64,000 nucleotides of DNA. Origin: Chitinimonas_A lacunae (GTDB lineage Bacteria > Pseudomonadota > Gammaproteobacteria > Burkholderiales > Chitinimonadaceae). The translations under genes were made by a program, and so were the position numbers. Below the pieces are notes generated by a model. That model searched no databases. It was not told the DNA's origin and saw only the letters and a program-made list of their open reading frames with translations. Positions 1-7,781 of this stretch are shown one piece after another. Positions within the stretch are counted from its first letter, which is position 1. Every line of letters starts with the position of its first letter. The stretch covers positions 4,694,787 through 4,758,786 of the forward strand of contig NZ_JBHSBU010000001.1 in assembly GCF_042650885.1 (NCBI RefSeq). The letters are read 5' to 3'.

Positions 1-1151
1 GTCGAGGCCGGGTGGGTGGCGAGTGAGCGGACGTCGCCGATATTGACCAGTCGGGTGAACAGCTTCAACCCGTCCAGGAAACGCTCGCCGGCAGCGCGGC
101 CGCCGTCGATGCCGAAAGTGAGCACCCCCGAGGCTTTGCCGCGCAGGTATTTCTTGGCGAGCAGATAGTCCGGATGATTTTCCAGCCCGGCGTAATTGAC
201 CCACTTCACCTTGGGGTGCTGTTGCAGATATTGGGCAATCGCCAAGGTGTTGCTATTGATGCGATCGAGCCGCAAAGCCAGGGTTTCAATGCCTTGCAGG
301 ATCAGGAAGGCGTTGAATGGCGAAATTGCGGCGCCGGTATTGCGCAGTGGCACTACCCGGGCGCGGCCGATATAGGCGGCGGGGCCGAGGGCTTCGGTGT
401 AGACCACGCCGTGGTAGCTGACATCGGGTTCATTGAGACGCTTGAAACGGGTTTTATGTTCGGCCCAGGGGAATTTGCCCGAGTCGATAATGGCGCCACC
501 CACACTGGTGCCATGGCCGCCCAGATATTTGGTCAGCGAATGCACCACGATATCGGCTCCATGTTCAATCGGCCGGCTCAGATAAGGCGAGGGAACCGTA
601 TTGTCGACAATCAGCGGTACACCATGCCGATGAGCGATTTCGGCAATCGCGGCAATATCGGTGACATTGCCGGCCGGATTGCCCAGCGATTCGACAAAAA
701 CCGCCTTGGTGCGTTCGTCGAACAATTGATCGAAACTCTGCGGGTCGCGATGATCGGCAAAGCGGGTCTGAATGCCGAATTGCGGCAGCGTATGAGCGAA
801 CAGATTATAAGTCCCGCCATAAAGCGCCGTGCTGCTGATGATATTGTCGCCGGCTTCGGCGATGGTCAGGATCGAATAGGTTACGGCCGCCTGGCCCGAG
901 GCCAGTGCCAGGGCGCCAATGCCGCCTTCGAGTGCTGCGAGGCGTTGTTCGAGGATTTCTTGGGTCGGATTGTTGATCCGGGTATAGATATGGCCCGGTA
1001 CCTTGAGATCGAACAGGTCGGCACCATGCTGCGCACTGTCGAAGGCATAGGCCACCGTCTGGTAGATGGGCGGCGCAACCGATCGGGTCGTGGGCTCCGG
1101 TGAGTAGCCGGCGTGGACGGACAGCGTTTCAAACTTCCAGGTTGTGCTCAT
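1..1151 (-). CDS. metY: O-acetylhomoserine sulfhydrylase, 3' end beyond window
   Basis: Cys/Met-metabolism PLP-dependent enzyme, probably making homocysteine from O-acetylhomoserine and sulfide in the cytoplasm. Reading the minus strand from the ATG at 1149-1151 gives MSTTWKFETLSVHAGYSPEP, then the family landmarks APPIYQTVAY, YTRINNPTQEILEQR, LASGQAA and the PLP-lysine motif SLTKYLGGHG. About 383 codons are visible and the frame is still open at position 1, so the C-terminal 40 or so residues lie outside the window (family length is about 425). The early SVHAGY and the HSLTKYLGGHG block favour MetY over cystathionine gamma-synthase. MetZ-type O-succinylhomoserine sulfhydrylase is less likely. 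It is transcribed alone, away from the TonB-receptor gene. Confidence 0.9.
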   Translation of the reverse strand, partial: MSTTWKFETLSVHAGYSPEPTTRSVAPPIYQTVAYAFDSAQHGADLFDLKVPGHIYTRINNPTQEILEQRLAALEGGIGALALASGQAAVTYSILTIAEAGDNIISSTALYGGTYNLFAHTLPQFGIQTRFADHRDPQSFDQLFDERTKAVFVESLGNPAGNVTDIAAIAEIAHRHGVPLIVDNTVPSPYLSRPIEHGADIVVHSLTKYLGGHGTSVGGAIIDSGKFPWAEHKTRFKRLNEPDVSYHGVVYTEALGPAAYIGRARVVPLRNTGAAISPFNAFLILQGIETLALRLDRINSNTLAIAQYLQQHPKVKWVNYAGLENHPDYLLAKKYLRGKASGVLTFGIDGGRAAGERFLDGLKLFTRLVNIGDVRSLATHPAS

Positions 1152-1276
1152 GGCTAGATCCAATCATCCGAGTTAAGGGAAATCTCATCGCGACAGCCCG
1201 CACAGCCCATGGCCGGGTGTCAGGCCAGCCCATTGTTGGCTGCGATTTAAATGGCCGGGAAATACTTGGAAATCTT

Positions 1277-1303
1277 CTTTATATTTCCGTGGGAAATATA
1301 AAG
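1277..1303. promoter_or_regulatory. 12-bp perfect inverted repeat upstream of metY
   Basis: CTTTATATTTCC at 1277-1288 and GGAAATATAAAG at 1292-1303 are perfect inverted copies around GTG. The site is about 125 bp upstream of the metY start and has no T-run, so an operator for a dimeric regulator is more likely than a terminator. It does not match the MetR pattern TGAA-N5-TTCA or tandem MetJ boxes. The regulator is unknown. Confidence 0.45.
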
Positions 1304-1387
1304 CGATGAAAAACACGGCAGAGGCGATAAGAGTGGCAGAGCGCTGACAGACCGGCTGCCTTCGGTCCATTGCCGAGATCAGCATAT

Positions 1388-1416
1388 AAAAGCCAACCTC
1401 GAAAGGTTGGCTTTTT
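1388..1416 (-). terminator. Rho-independent terminator, probably bidirectional
   Basis: AAAAGCCAACCT, loop CGAA, AGGTTGGCTTTTT. It sits 29 bp past the TonB-receptor stop codon, with A/T runs on both sides, so it can act on either strand. Confidence 0.85.
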
Positions 1417-1444
1417 GCTGGGTTGTTGCGGGATCGACGCTGAA

Positions 1445-4183
1445 TCAGCCGCCGAATTGATAGGAGGCGCTGAGCCAGATCTGCCGCCCATACGGGGTGT
1501 AGTTGCCGACTGGATAGAACGGCCAGCCGCCTCGGCCATCGTATTTGACGGTATCGAACAGATTGTTGATGGTCAGGGAAACCGACGCGCGCTTATTGAT
1601 CTGGTGGCCAACGCTGGCATTGGTCAGCCAGGTCGGCGACAGATAGGCCGAACCATCGCCATTGGGAATGCGGCCGTAGCGGTTGAAGGTCAGCGAGCTG
1701 CGCCAGGCTTCCCGTGACCAGTCGAAGGTAGCGGTGACGCGGTCAGGCCAGTCCGAGTTGTTCATGCTGTGGTGTAGATCGACCGGTTCGTCATGGGCAA
1801 ACTGGCGGTAACGATGGGTCAGTACCCGCGAATAGCGAATCTGGCCGCCAAAGCGTCCCCAGTCCTGCGTGCGCCAGCGGTAGCCGGTGTTGAGGTCGAA
1901 GCCGCTGGTTTCCTCATCGGCCGCATTGATCGGGTTGATGAAGATATTGGCGATGGCATTGGGGCGCAGAGGCGCATCGGCCGGGTTGCGGACGATCCGG
2001 TTAAACGCATCAAGACACTGGGCCGAGCTGGCTTCGAGCTTGCCCGAGCGGCAGTGGGCCTCGGTCTGCAACAGATGGTCGGCATCGAGATTGGTGACTT
2101 CGTCCTTGATCCGTACCTTCCAGTAGTCGAGGGACAAATCGAACTGGTTGTTCGGTGCCCAGACCAAACCCAACCCCCACGACTTGCCGTTCTCCGGCTT
2201 CAGATCCTTGTTCTGGGTCTGCACATAGTTGGCACCGGGCGACTGATTGGCGAACTGGCAGTTGGACAGCGGCTGGCCGGCCAGATAGCAGCGGTAGTAG
2301 TCGGTGGTTGACGCGTAGTAGCCGTTGGTCTGGTTGGCAAAGATGTAATTCATATCGGGAGCGCGGAAGCTGGTGGCGTAGTTGCTGCGCACCAGCAAGC
2401 TATTGCTCGGGCGATATTCCAGGCCGCCGTTATAGGTGAACTTGCCGACATCGTTGCCGGCGAAGGCGTAATGGTCGTAGCGGCCAGCCAGGGTGGCGGT
2501 GATCTGCTTGGTCAGCGGCGCATTGAGTTCGGCCCCCAGCGCGTAGCGGGTGCGGGCGCCGCTGACATAGGTCGCCCGGCTGTTGTTGTAGAACACGCCT
2601 TGCGCGAGTCTGGGATCGGCGGCTGTGATATAGCCCTGTCTGCCCCATTCGGCCACGGTCGCCAGCTTAAGCGGGCCGCCGCTCAGTTCGAGCAGTTCAC
2701 CGGTGGCGCTGAGGCTGAAGGTCTGGTTCCAGCTCTTGTTATGACTTCTGGCGTGGCCGAACAGCTGGCTGAAGGCTTCGGGCGTGACCGGGGTGTAGAA
2801 GCGGTTGGGGTCGGGCGCATAGATCGACACGCCGCTGGCCGTCTTGCCGAGTTGCGGGCCGAGGAAATATTCGTCGATCCCGTTATAGAACAGCGGCGCG
2901 CGATGGCGGCTGTCGTAGCCCGAGGCGCTGTAGACCGCCTCATAGGTCCAGCTGGTCTCGCCCAGATTGCCGCGTGCCCCGAGCGCCAGATTGGCACTGG
3001 TGTCTTCCCAGCGCCGGTTCCAGTGCGAAGCCCCGCCGATCTCCTCGGGTGCGAACCGCTTGGTCCATTGCTCGAAGTTGCCGGTGTTCTGGTTCAGGAA
3101 ATAGCTTTTGCCCGACGCTGCCGCTGCCGTCCAACTGGGGCCGCGTGTATTGTTTTCCGTGGTGTTCCTGCCGGCCTGGAATTCGGCAAACAGCAGATGG
3201 TTGGCATCGAGCGAATAGTTGAGGCCGACAAAGCCGCTGAGACCTTCCTTTTTGGTCTGCAGGGTCCAGTAGGACGAAGAGCCTTTGCCGGAGCCGCAGA
3301 AGCTGCCGCCCTTGGGATCGTGGACGGTCGAGACGCTGCCATAGAAGTTGTTCGAGAAGCGGCCGCAGATGCCGCTCAGATCTTCATAGACATTACGGCC
3401 AAGGTCGGTGCGGCTCAGAATGGCCCGCGGCCTGGCACCGCCCAGCGTGTCGTCGGCCATGAAGTCGCGGTCCTTGCTCCACAACATGGCGCGGCGGTTG
3501 AGATCGAGCGCATAGACCAGACTCAGCTGATCGAAGGTTGCCCCGCCACTCAGCGAAAGCCGGGTATCTTCGCCGCCACCGTGCTGCAATCGGCCGGTCC
3601 GCGCCGAGATATTGATCCCCTCGATATGTTTTTTCAGGATGATATTGACCACCCCGGCAATCGCATCGGAACCATAAATCGCCGATGCCCCGCCATTGAG
3701 CACTTCCACCCGTTCGATCAGACCGGCCGGAATATCGGCCAGATTGACGAAATTGACCGAGCCTTGATAAGCGATTGGATAGTCGGCCATCCGATGGCCA
3801 TTGAGCAGCACCAGGGTATGGTTGGGGCCAAGTCCGCGCAGGCTGATGGAATTGGCGGCCGGGGTGAAGGTATTGCCGAAATCGTCGCCCTGGACGAAAC
3901 CAGTATTCTGCGGCAGGTTATTGAGCGCATCGAACACGCTTTTATAGCCTTGCTGCTCGATTTCCTTGGCTGTCAATACGGTGACGCTGGTTGGGCCTTC
4001 CTTGGCAACACGCACGATGCGTGAACCCGTCACCACCACCTGTTCGGCTTTGCTGGCTTTGCTTTGTTCGCTCGCTTGCGGCTTAATGGCGTCGGTCGAT
4101 TCCTCGGCCGCCAGGGCCGAATAAGAAAACGTACTGAGCGCGAGCGCAACCTGGGTAGCGATCAGCGTGGGATTATGCTTCAC
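1445..4183 (-). CDS. TonB-dependent outer membrane receptor
   Basis: Outer membrane beta-barrel transporter of 912 aa that should import a ligand using TonB energy. A signal peptide (about residues 1-25, ending SYSALA) precedes a segment with EQVVVTGSRIVRV, then a plug domain (about 60-190) with ISLRGLGPNHTLVLLNGHR and GGASAIYGSDAIAGVVNI. The rest is barrel with LKPENGKSWGLGLVW and a C-terminal aromatic strand. The plug resembles the large Xanthomonas/Caulobacter-type receptors for carbohydrates, peptides or siderophores; the ligand cannot be read. The start is GTG at 4181-4183, preceded by GGGAGG. The protein ends YQFGG, so the usual terminal Phe is followed by two glycines. No ligand-processing neighbour or obvious Fur box is present. 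Confidence 0.92.
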   Translation of the reverse strand: MKHNPTLIATQVALALSTFSYSALAAEESTDAIKPQASEQSKASKAEQVVVTGSRIVRVAKEGPTSVTVLTAKEIEQQGYKSVFDALNNLPQNTGFVQGDDFGNTFTPAANSISLRGLGPNHTLVLLNGHRMADYPIAYQGSVNFVNLADIPAGLIERVEVLNGGASAIYGSDAIAGVVNIILKKHIEGINISARTGRLQHGGGEDTRLSLSGGATFDQLSLVYALDLNRRAMLWSKDRDFMADDTLGGARPRAILSRTDLGRNVYEDLSGICGRFSNNFYGSVSTVHDPKGGSFCGSGKGSSSYWTLQTKKEGLSGFVGLNYSLDANHLLFAEFQAGRNTTENNTRGPSWTAAAASGKSYFLNQNTGNFEQWTKRFAPEEIGGASHWNRRWEDTSANLALGARGNLGETSWTYEAVYSASGYDSRHRAPLFYNGIDEYFLGPQLGKTASGVSIYAPDPNRFYTPVTPEAFSQLFGHARSHNKSWNQTFSLSATGELLELSGGPLKLATVAEWGRQGYITAADPRLAQGVFYNNSRATYVSGARTRYALGAELNAPLTKQITATLAGRYDHYAFAGNDVGKFTYNGGLEYRPSNSLLVRSNYATSFRAPDMNYIFANQTNGYYASTTDYYRCYLAGQPLSNCQFANQSPGANYVQTQNKDLKPENGKSWGLGLVWAPNNQFDLSLDYWKVRIKDEVTNLDADHLLQTEAHCRSGKLEASSAQCLDAFNRIVRNPADAPLRPNAIANIFINPINAADEETSGFDLNTGYRWRTQDWGRFGGQIRYSRVLTHRYRQFAHDEPVDLHHSMNNSDWPDRVTATFDWSREAWRSSLTFNRYGRIPNGDGSAYLSPTWLTNASVGHQINKRASVSLTINNLFDTVKYDGRGGWPFYPVGNYTPYGRQIWLSASYQFGG

Positions 4184-4321
4184 GGATTTTCCTCCCTTTG
4201 TATTTGATAAACACCGGCCGGCGGCTGGCCGGTGGTGATCGATGGCCTGGCTTTGGCTCGGTTCGATACCCCGGTCTTATTGAGCCACGCAATCTAGCAA
4301 GTATGTATAATCGCCAAAAAG

Positions 4322-4343
4322 AATTAAAACAATTATTTTAATT
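4322..4343. promoter_or_regulatory. AT-rich palindrome upstream of TonB receptor
   Basis: AATTAAAA (4322-4329) and TTTTAATT (4336-4343) are perfect inverted arms around CAATTA, about 140 bp upstream of the receptor start. It could be a regulator site or part of the promoter. It is not a Fur-box match. Confidence 0.35.
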
Positions 4344-4609
4344 TCTTTCCGGAATAATGAATCCTGCTTGCAACAGGCGACGGCAAGGCAAGGGCCTTAT
4401 TTCTCAACGATCAAGCCGAATGATTTCATTGGAGAAAAAACGACGGGTCCGAAGTGGCTTCGTGGCGAGCGGGGAGCTGTGGGGGAGGACAGTATGGAGG
4501 GGCTGGAAGAGAGGCGGGAGTTACCCATCCATTAAATATTCATGCATAAGCTCTGCAAGAAAGCATACCGAAAGAATAAATAAAATAATAAAACGGGACT
4601 CCCAATAAA

Positions 4610-4635
4610 AGACCCGCCACCTATCGAGCGGGTCT
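4610..4635 (-). terminator. Terminator after ilvM
   Basis: AGACCCGC (4610-4617) pairs with GCGGGTCT (4628-4635). On the minus strand the stem is followed by TTTATT, about 30 bp past the ilvM stop. Confidence 0.8.
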
Positions 4636-4663
4636 GTTTGCATCGGTGACACCGTAGCAGGGT

Positions 4664-4912
4664 TTACTGCACGCGCACGGGACTATGTTTGACCTGCAAG
4701 GAGCGCACTTCCACCTGCTTGGCCAATTGGGCGATCAGATTCATCAGCGGTCGTCCGCTTTCCACTTGCATCGAGACTTCGATCCGGTCGGCCCGGTTCT
4801 GATAGTCGGCCGCGAAATGCCGTACCTGGAAGCCCCGGTGGCGGGTTACCCGCAGCAGGCGCTCCAGAGCGCCTACCTGGTTGTCGAGGGAGAGTTGGAG
4901 AGAGCTGGCCAT
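4664..4912 (-). CDS. ilvM: Acetolactate synthase small (ACT) subunit, IlvM-type
   Basis: Small regulatory subunit of acetolactate synthase II; 82 aa against 87 in Escherichia coli. It is a single ACT domain starting MASSLQLSLDNQVGALERLL, with the typical ligand-sensing turn after LDNQVGALERLLRV. The start at 4910-4912 is chosen because TTCAGGAG precedes it at good spacing; a longer in-frame reading upstream would run into ilvG. It lies 37 bp downstream of ilvG in the same operon and is followed by a terminator, so the pair forms a complete ilvGM unit without ilvEDA. Confidence 0.85.
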   Translation of the reverse strand: MASSLQLSLDNQVGALERLLRVTRHRGFQVRHFAADYQNRADRIEVSMQVESGRPLMNLIAQLAKQVEVRSLQVKHSPVRVQ

Positions 4913-4949
4913 GGTGATACTCCTGAAAAGACAAACGATGGAAAAACGG

Positions 4950-6632
4950 TCAGACGGCGAGCCGGGCTTCATTGGCCGGCTCGGGCAGTTGTTCGAGCAT
5001 GGTGGCGTTGTCGGCGCCGGGCGGAACCAGCGGCCAGACATTGGCGCGACGGTCGATCACCGCGTGGATCAACAAGGGGCCGGGGGTCTTGAGAAGACGG
5101 GCAAGCGCCAGCGGCAGCTCGGCCGAGCGCTCTATCCGGAGCGCCGGGATACCGAAGGCTTCGGCGACGCGGCAGAAATCGGGGTTGTCGGACAAATCGG
5201 TCTCGCTGTAGCGCTGCTCGAAGAACAGCTCCTGCCACTGCTTCACCATGCCAAGCGTGCTGTTGTCGCACAGCAGAATCTTGATCGGCAGCCGGTAGCG
5301 GCCGATGGTGGCGAGTTCCTGCACATTCATCATGAAGGAGCCGTCACCGCTGACATTGATCACCAGGCGGTCCGGAAAGGCCAGTTGGGCGCCGATCGCA
5401 GCCGGCAGGCCGAAACCCATGGTGCCGAGGCCACCGCTGCTCAGGTGATGGCGCGGATGATGAAAGCCGTAGTGCTGTGCCACCCACATCTGGTGCTGGC
5501 CGACGTCGCAGCAGACGATGGCGTTGTCAGGCGCGAGGCGCGATAACTGATTGAGAAATGCCGGGGCGTACAGCAGCGGGCCGGGTGCATCGTAGCGCGG
5601 CTGGGTGGTCTGGCGCGCCTGGCGGCATTGTTCGCGCCACGGCTCGATCGCCAGCGGCTGGGCCAGTGCCTCGAGCGCCGGACCAAGGTCGCAGCAGGCC
5701 GACAGGTCTGCTGCGCGCAGCTTGCCGATTTCGGCCGGGTCGATATCGAGATGGATCACCCGGGCATCGGGCGCAAAGCCATCGAGCCTGCCGGTCGCCC
5801 TGTCGTCGAAGCGGGCGCCTGCCACCAGTAGCAGATCGCATCCTTGCACCGCCAGATTGGCGGCCCGGCTGCCATGCATCCCCAACATGCCGAGATTGAG
5901 CGGGTGCTCGGGCGGCAACACCCCTATGCCCTTGAGGGTGGTGACGGTCGGCAGACCCGCTACCTCGACCAGCCGGCGCAAGGCCGCCATCGCGTCAGCA
6001 ATGGCGACGCCGCCGCCGGCGTAGAGCAGCGGCCGCTCGGCGCTGGCGAGCAGGCGTCGGGCACGTTCGAGCAAAGTGGGGGAGGGAGGGGCGGGGGAAG
6101 GCAGGGAGAGAGGCTGATAGGGCAGGGCGTTGGAGGCAAGCTGGAGATCCTTCGGGATATCGACCAGCACCGGCCCCGGTCTTCCCGAGCGGGCGAGGCG
6201 GAAGGCTTCGGCCAGCACACGCGGCAGGTCGGCGCCGTCTTCAAGCAGAAACGAATGCTTGACCGCCGCCAGCGACATGCCGAATACATCGACTTCCTGG
6301 AAAGCATCGGTGCCCATCAGCGGTCGGGCTACCTGGCCGGTAATCGCCACCATGGGCACCGAGTCGAGCAGGGCATCGGCAAGGCCCGTCAGCAGATTGG
6401 TGGCGCCCGGGCCCGATGTCGCCACACAGACGCCCACCCGGCCCGAAGCGCGGGCATAGCCGTTGGCGGCAAGCGCGGCGCCCTGTTCGTGGCGGCACAG
6501 GATATGGCGTACCCGGCGTCCCACCAGCGCATCGTAGAACGGCATGATGGTGCCACCGGGGTAGCCGAATACCAGTTCCACCGCTTCGGCTTCCAGGGCA
6601 TCGACGATCAGATCGGCGCCGCGTCGTGTCAT
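4950..6632 (-). CDS. ilvG: Acetolactate synthase large (catalytic) subunit
   Basis: ThDP-dependent enzyme of about 560 aa that joins two pyruvates (or pyruvate and 2-oxobutyrate) in valine, leucine and isoleucine synthesis. Visible landmarks are VFGYPGGTIMPFYDAL with the downstream catalytic Glu in CRHEQGAALAANGYARASG, the middle domain with ITGQVARPLMGTDAFQE, and the ThDP/Mg site in NVSGDGSFMMNVQELATI followed by NSTLGMVKQWQELFF. The ATG at 6630-6632 (MTRRGADLIVDALEAE) is preferred over the one 24 nt upstream, because AAGGAG lies just ahead of it and it matches the family N-terminus. The gene is preceded by a candidate attenuated leader (6660-6816). Confidence 0.92.
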   Translation of the reverse strand: MTRRGADLIVDALEAEAVELVFGYPGGTIMPFYDALVGRRVRHILCRHEQGAALAANGYARASGRVGVCVATSGPGATNLLTGLADALLDSVPMVAITGQVARPLMGTDAFQEVDVFGMSLAAVKHSFLLEDGADLPRVLAEAFRLARSGRPGPVLVDIPKDLQLASNALPYQPLSLPSPAPPSPTLLERARRLLASAERPLLYAGGGVAIADAMAALRRLVEVAGLPTVTTLKGIGVLPPEHPLNLGMLGMHGSRAANLAVQGCDLLLVAGARFDDRATGRLDGFAPDARVIHLDIDPAEIGKLRAADLSACCDLGPALEALAQPLAIEPWREQCRQARQTTQPRYDAPGPLLYAPAFLNQLSRLAPDNAIVCCDVGQHQMWVAQHYGFHHPRHHLSSGGLGTMGFGLPAAIGAQLAFPDRLVINVSGDGSFMMNVQELATIGRYRLPIKILLCDNSTLGMVKQWQELFFEQRYSETDLSDNPDFCRVAEAFGIPALRIERSAELPLALARLLKTPGPLLIHAVIDRRANVWPLVPPGADNATMLEQLPEPANEARLAV

Positions 6633-6659
6633 GGTCTTGCTCCTTTGCCGCCCCACAAC

Positions 6660-6697
6660 GACGAAGCCCCCGGACCTTTCGGTGCGGGGGCTTCGTC
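6660..6697 (-). promoter_or_regulatory. Candidate attenuator hairpin in the ilvGM leader
   Basis: GACGAAGCCCCC (6660-6671) and GGGGGCTTCGTC (6686-6697) form a 12-bp perfect stem with a 14-nt loop, 28 nt before the ilvG start and 33 nt after the stop of a possible leader peptide. The usual U-run is lacking (GTTGTGG follows), so it may act by another mechanism or simply sequester the leader RNA. Confidence 0.55.
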
Positions 6698-6729
6698 TTG
6701 GGATTCGGACTTGTCGGTTTCTGCCTGCT

Positions 6730-6816
6730 CTACCGCCGTCCAGCCGTCAACGCGCCCCACGATCGTTTGATCGTGGTGCGTTTAATGGTAATGGTGCGGA
6801 GGGTGCGGACGGACAT
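6730..6816 (-). CDS. Possible 28-residue leader peptide of ilvGM
   Basis: The minus-strand ATG at 6814-6816 opens a 28-codon frame whose first half reads MSVRTLRTITIKRTTIKRSW. It holds three Ile, one Val, two Leu and many Thr codons, and its stop lies 33 nt before the 12-bp attenuator-like stem. A second hairpin, CCACGATC (6757-6764) / GATCGTGG (6769-6776), lies inside the peptide and could be the alternative structure. This is the architecture of amino-acid leader attenuation. The ribosome-binding site is weak and the regulatory codons are fewer than in E. coli ilvL, so this remains a candidate. Confidence 0.45.
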   Translation of the reverse strand: MSVRTLRTITIKRTTIKRSWGALTAGRR

Positions 6817-6958
6817 GGGGAAGAATTCTCAAGCGCCAATTGGCGCGTTGCACAATGGGCAGGAATCTAACCGGATTGTCGTCCTATTGGCAAGCGCTAT
6901 CGTTGCTGCCTGACTTGCCGCCATAATCGCCCACCCGTTTCGCTTTCCGGCCAGTTCT

Positions 6959-7525
6959 ATGCTTCCGCGCATTCCCCATGTGATCGGTTTTGACGATGCC
7001 CCGTTCGAGCGCAGCCATCGCGGCGATGTGATGCTGGTTGGCATCGCCTGCGCCGGCACGCGGCTCGAAGGCGTGCTGTCCAGCCGCATCCGCCGTGATG
7101 GCGCCAATGCCACTAGGGCGGTGATCGAACGGGTCGAGCACAGCCGCTTTCGGCCGCAACTCCATGCTGTGCTGCTGCAAGGCATTGCCTTTGGTGGCTT
7201 CAATGTGGTCGATATCCACGGCCTGGCCGCCGCAGTCGGGCTGCCGGTGCTGGTGGTGTGCCGGCATGAACCCGACCGCGACAGGATTCGGCAAACCCTG
7301 CTCAGCCATGTCGCCGGCGGCGCCAGAAAATGGCGGCTGATCGAGCAGGCCGGTCCGTCCGAGCCACTGGGTGGCCTATGGGTACAGAGAGCCGGCATCG
7401 ATCTGTCACAGGCGGCCCATCTGCTCAGCGCCACCACGGGCCGCGGCAAGTTGCCCGAAGCGCTGCGGCTGGCGCATCTGGTGGCGGGTGGGGTGACGAT
7501 GGGAGAATCGCAGAGCAGACCTTGA
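6959..7525 (+). CDS. DUF99 family protein
   Basis: Protein of 188 aa, all of it DUF99. The signature is HVIGFDDAPF near the N-terminus, then VMLVGIACAGTRLEGVLSSR and an internal FGGFNVVDIHGLAAAVGLPV block. DUF99 is distantly related to endonuclease V and keeps acidic residues at equivalent places (here the FDD pair), but no activity is established. It is common in archaea and patchy in bacteria. It stands alone, divergent from ilvGM, with no clear ribosome-binding site; ATG 6959 gives the family N-terminus. It could be a nucleic-acid enzyme acting on deaminated or damaged bases, but that is only inference from the fold. Confidence 0.75.
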   Translation: MLPRIPHVIGFDDAPFERSHRGDVMLVGIACAGTRLEGVLSSRIRRDGANATRAVIERVEHSRFRPQLHAVLLQGIAFGGFNVVDIHGLAAAVGLPVLVVCRHEPDRDRIRQTLLSHVAGGARKWRLIEQAGPSEPLGGLWVQRAGIDLSQAAHLLSATTGRGKLPEALRLAHLVAGGVTMGESQSRP

Positions 7526-7712
7526 TATCCTAACTATCCTTTGATCTTATTGATGGATAGTTAGTGTAGGAAGGTCTTGGGAAAATAAGGATTGTCTTTT
7601 AAGTAACTAGCTGATTTGTATATGAAGCGGGAGTCTATGAGACCGATTTTCCGATCCTTTGAATAAAACACAGGTTATTTACTGTGATATTTGATGGGTG
7701 GAGTTTACTCTA

Positions 7713-7775
7713 TCCGCCTCCGCCTCCGCCTCCGCCTCCGCCTCCGCCTCCGCCTCCGCCTCCGCCTCCGCCTCC
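7713..7775. repeat. CCTCCG hexanucleotide tandem array
   Basis: Nine perfect CCTCCG units (7717-7770) plus partial units at both ends, about 63 bp. The array ends 7 bp from the emrB stop codon, so it lies in the 3' untranslated region of the efflux operon. On that strand it reads as a GGAGGC repeat, which is purine-rich and potentially structured. Copy number probably varies by slippage. Confidence 0.95.
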
Positions 7776-7781
7776 CACCCC

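Larger units (their letters stand above)
4184..4663. other. Intergenic stretch between TonB receptor and ilvM
   Basis: No convincing gene. It contains the ribosome-binding site and 5' leader of the receptor, including a perfect hairpin CACCGGCC (4212-4219) / GGCCGGTG (4227-4234) close to the start codon. An AT-rich block follows at about 4290-4360 with a palindrome, and the ilvGM terminator lies at 4610-4635. A short plus-strand open frame at 4357-4608 has composition unlike its neighbours and is not credible as a gene. Confidence 0.6.

Noticed and set aside
174..1103. Plus-strand open frame opposite metY
   Set aside because: The minus strand reads as MetY with a PLP-lysine motif.
2471..4024. 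Long plus-strand open frame opposite the TonB receptor
   Set aside because: The minus strand encodes a clear TonB receptor; the antisense frame has no recognisable domain or ribosome-binding site.
4357..4608. Short plus-strand frame in the AT-rich gap before ilvM
   Set aside because: No ribosome-binding site, odd composition and no domain.
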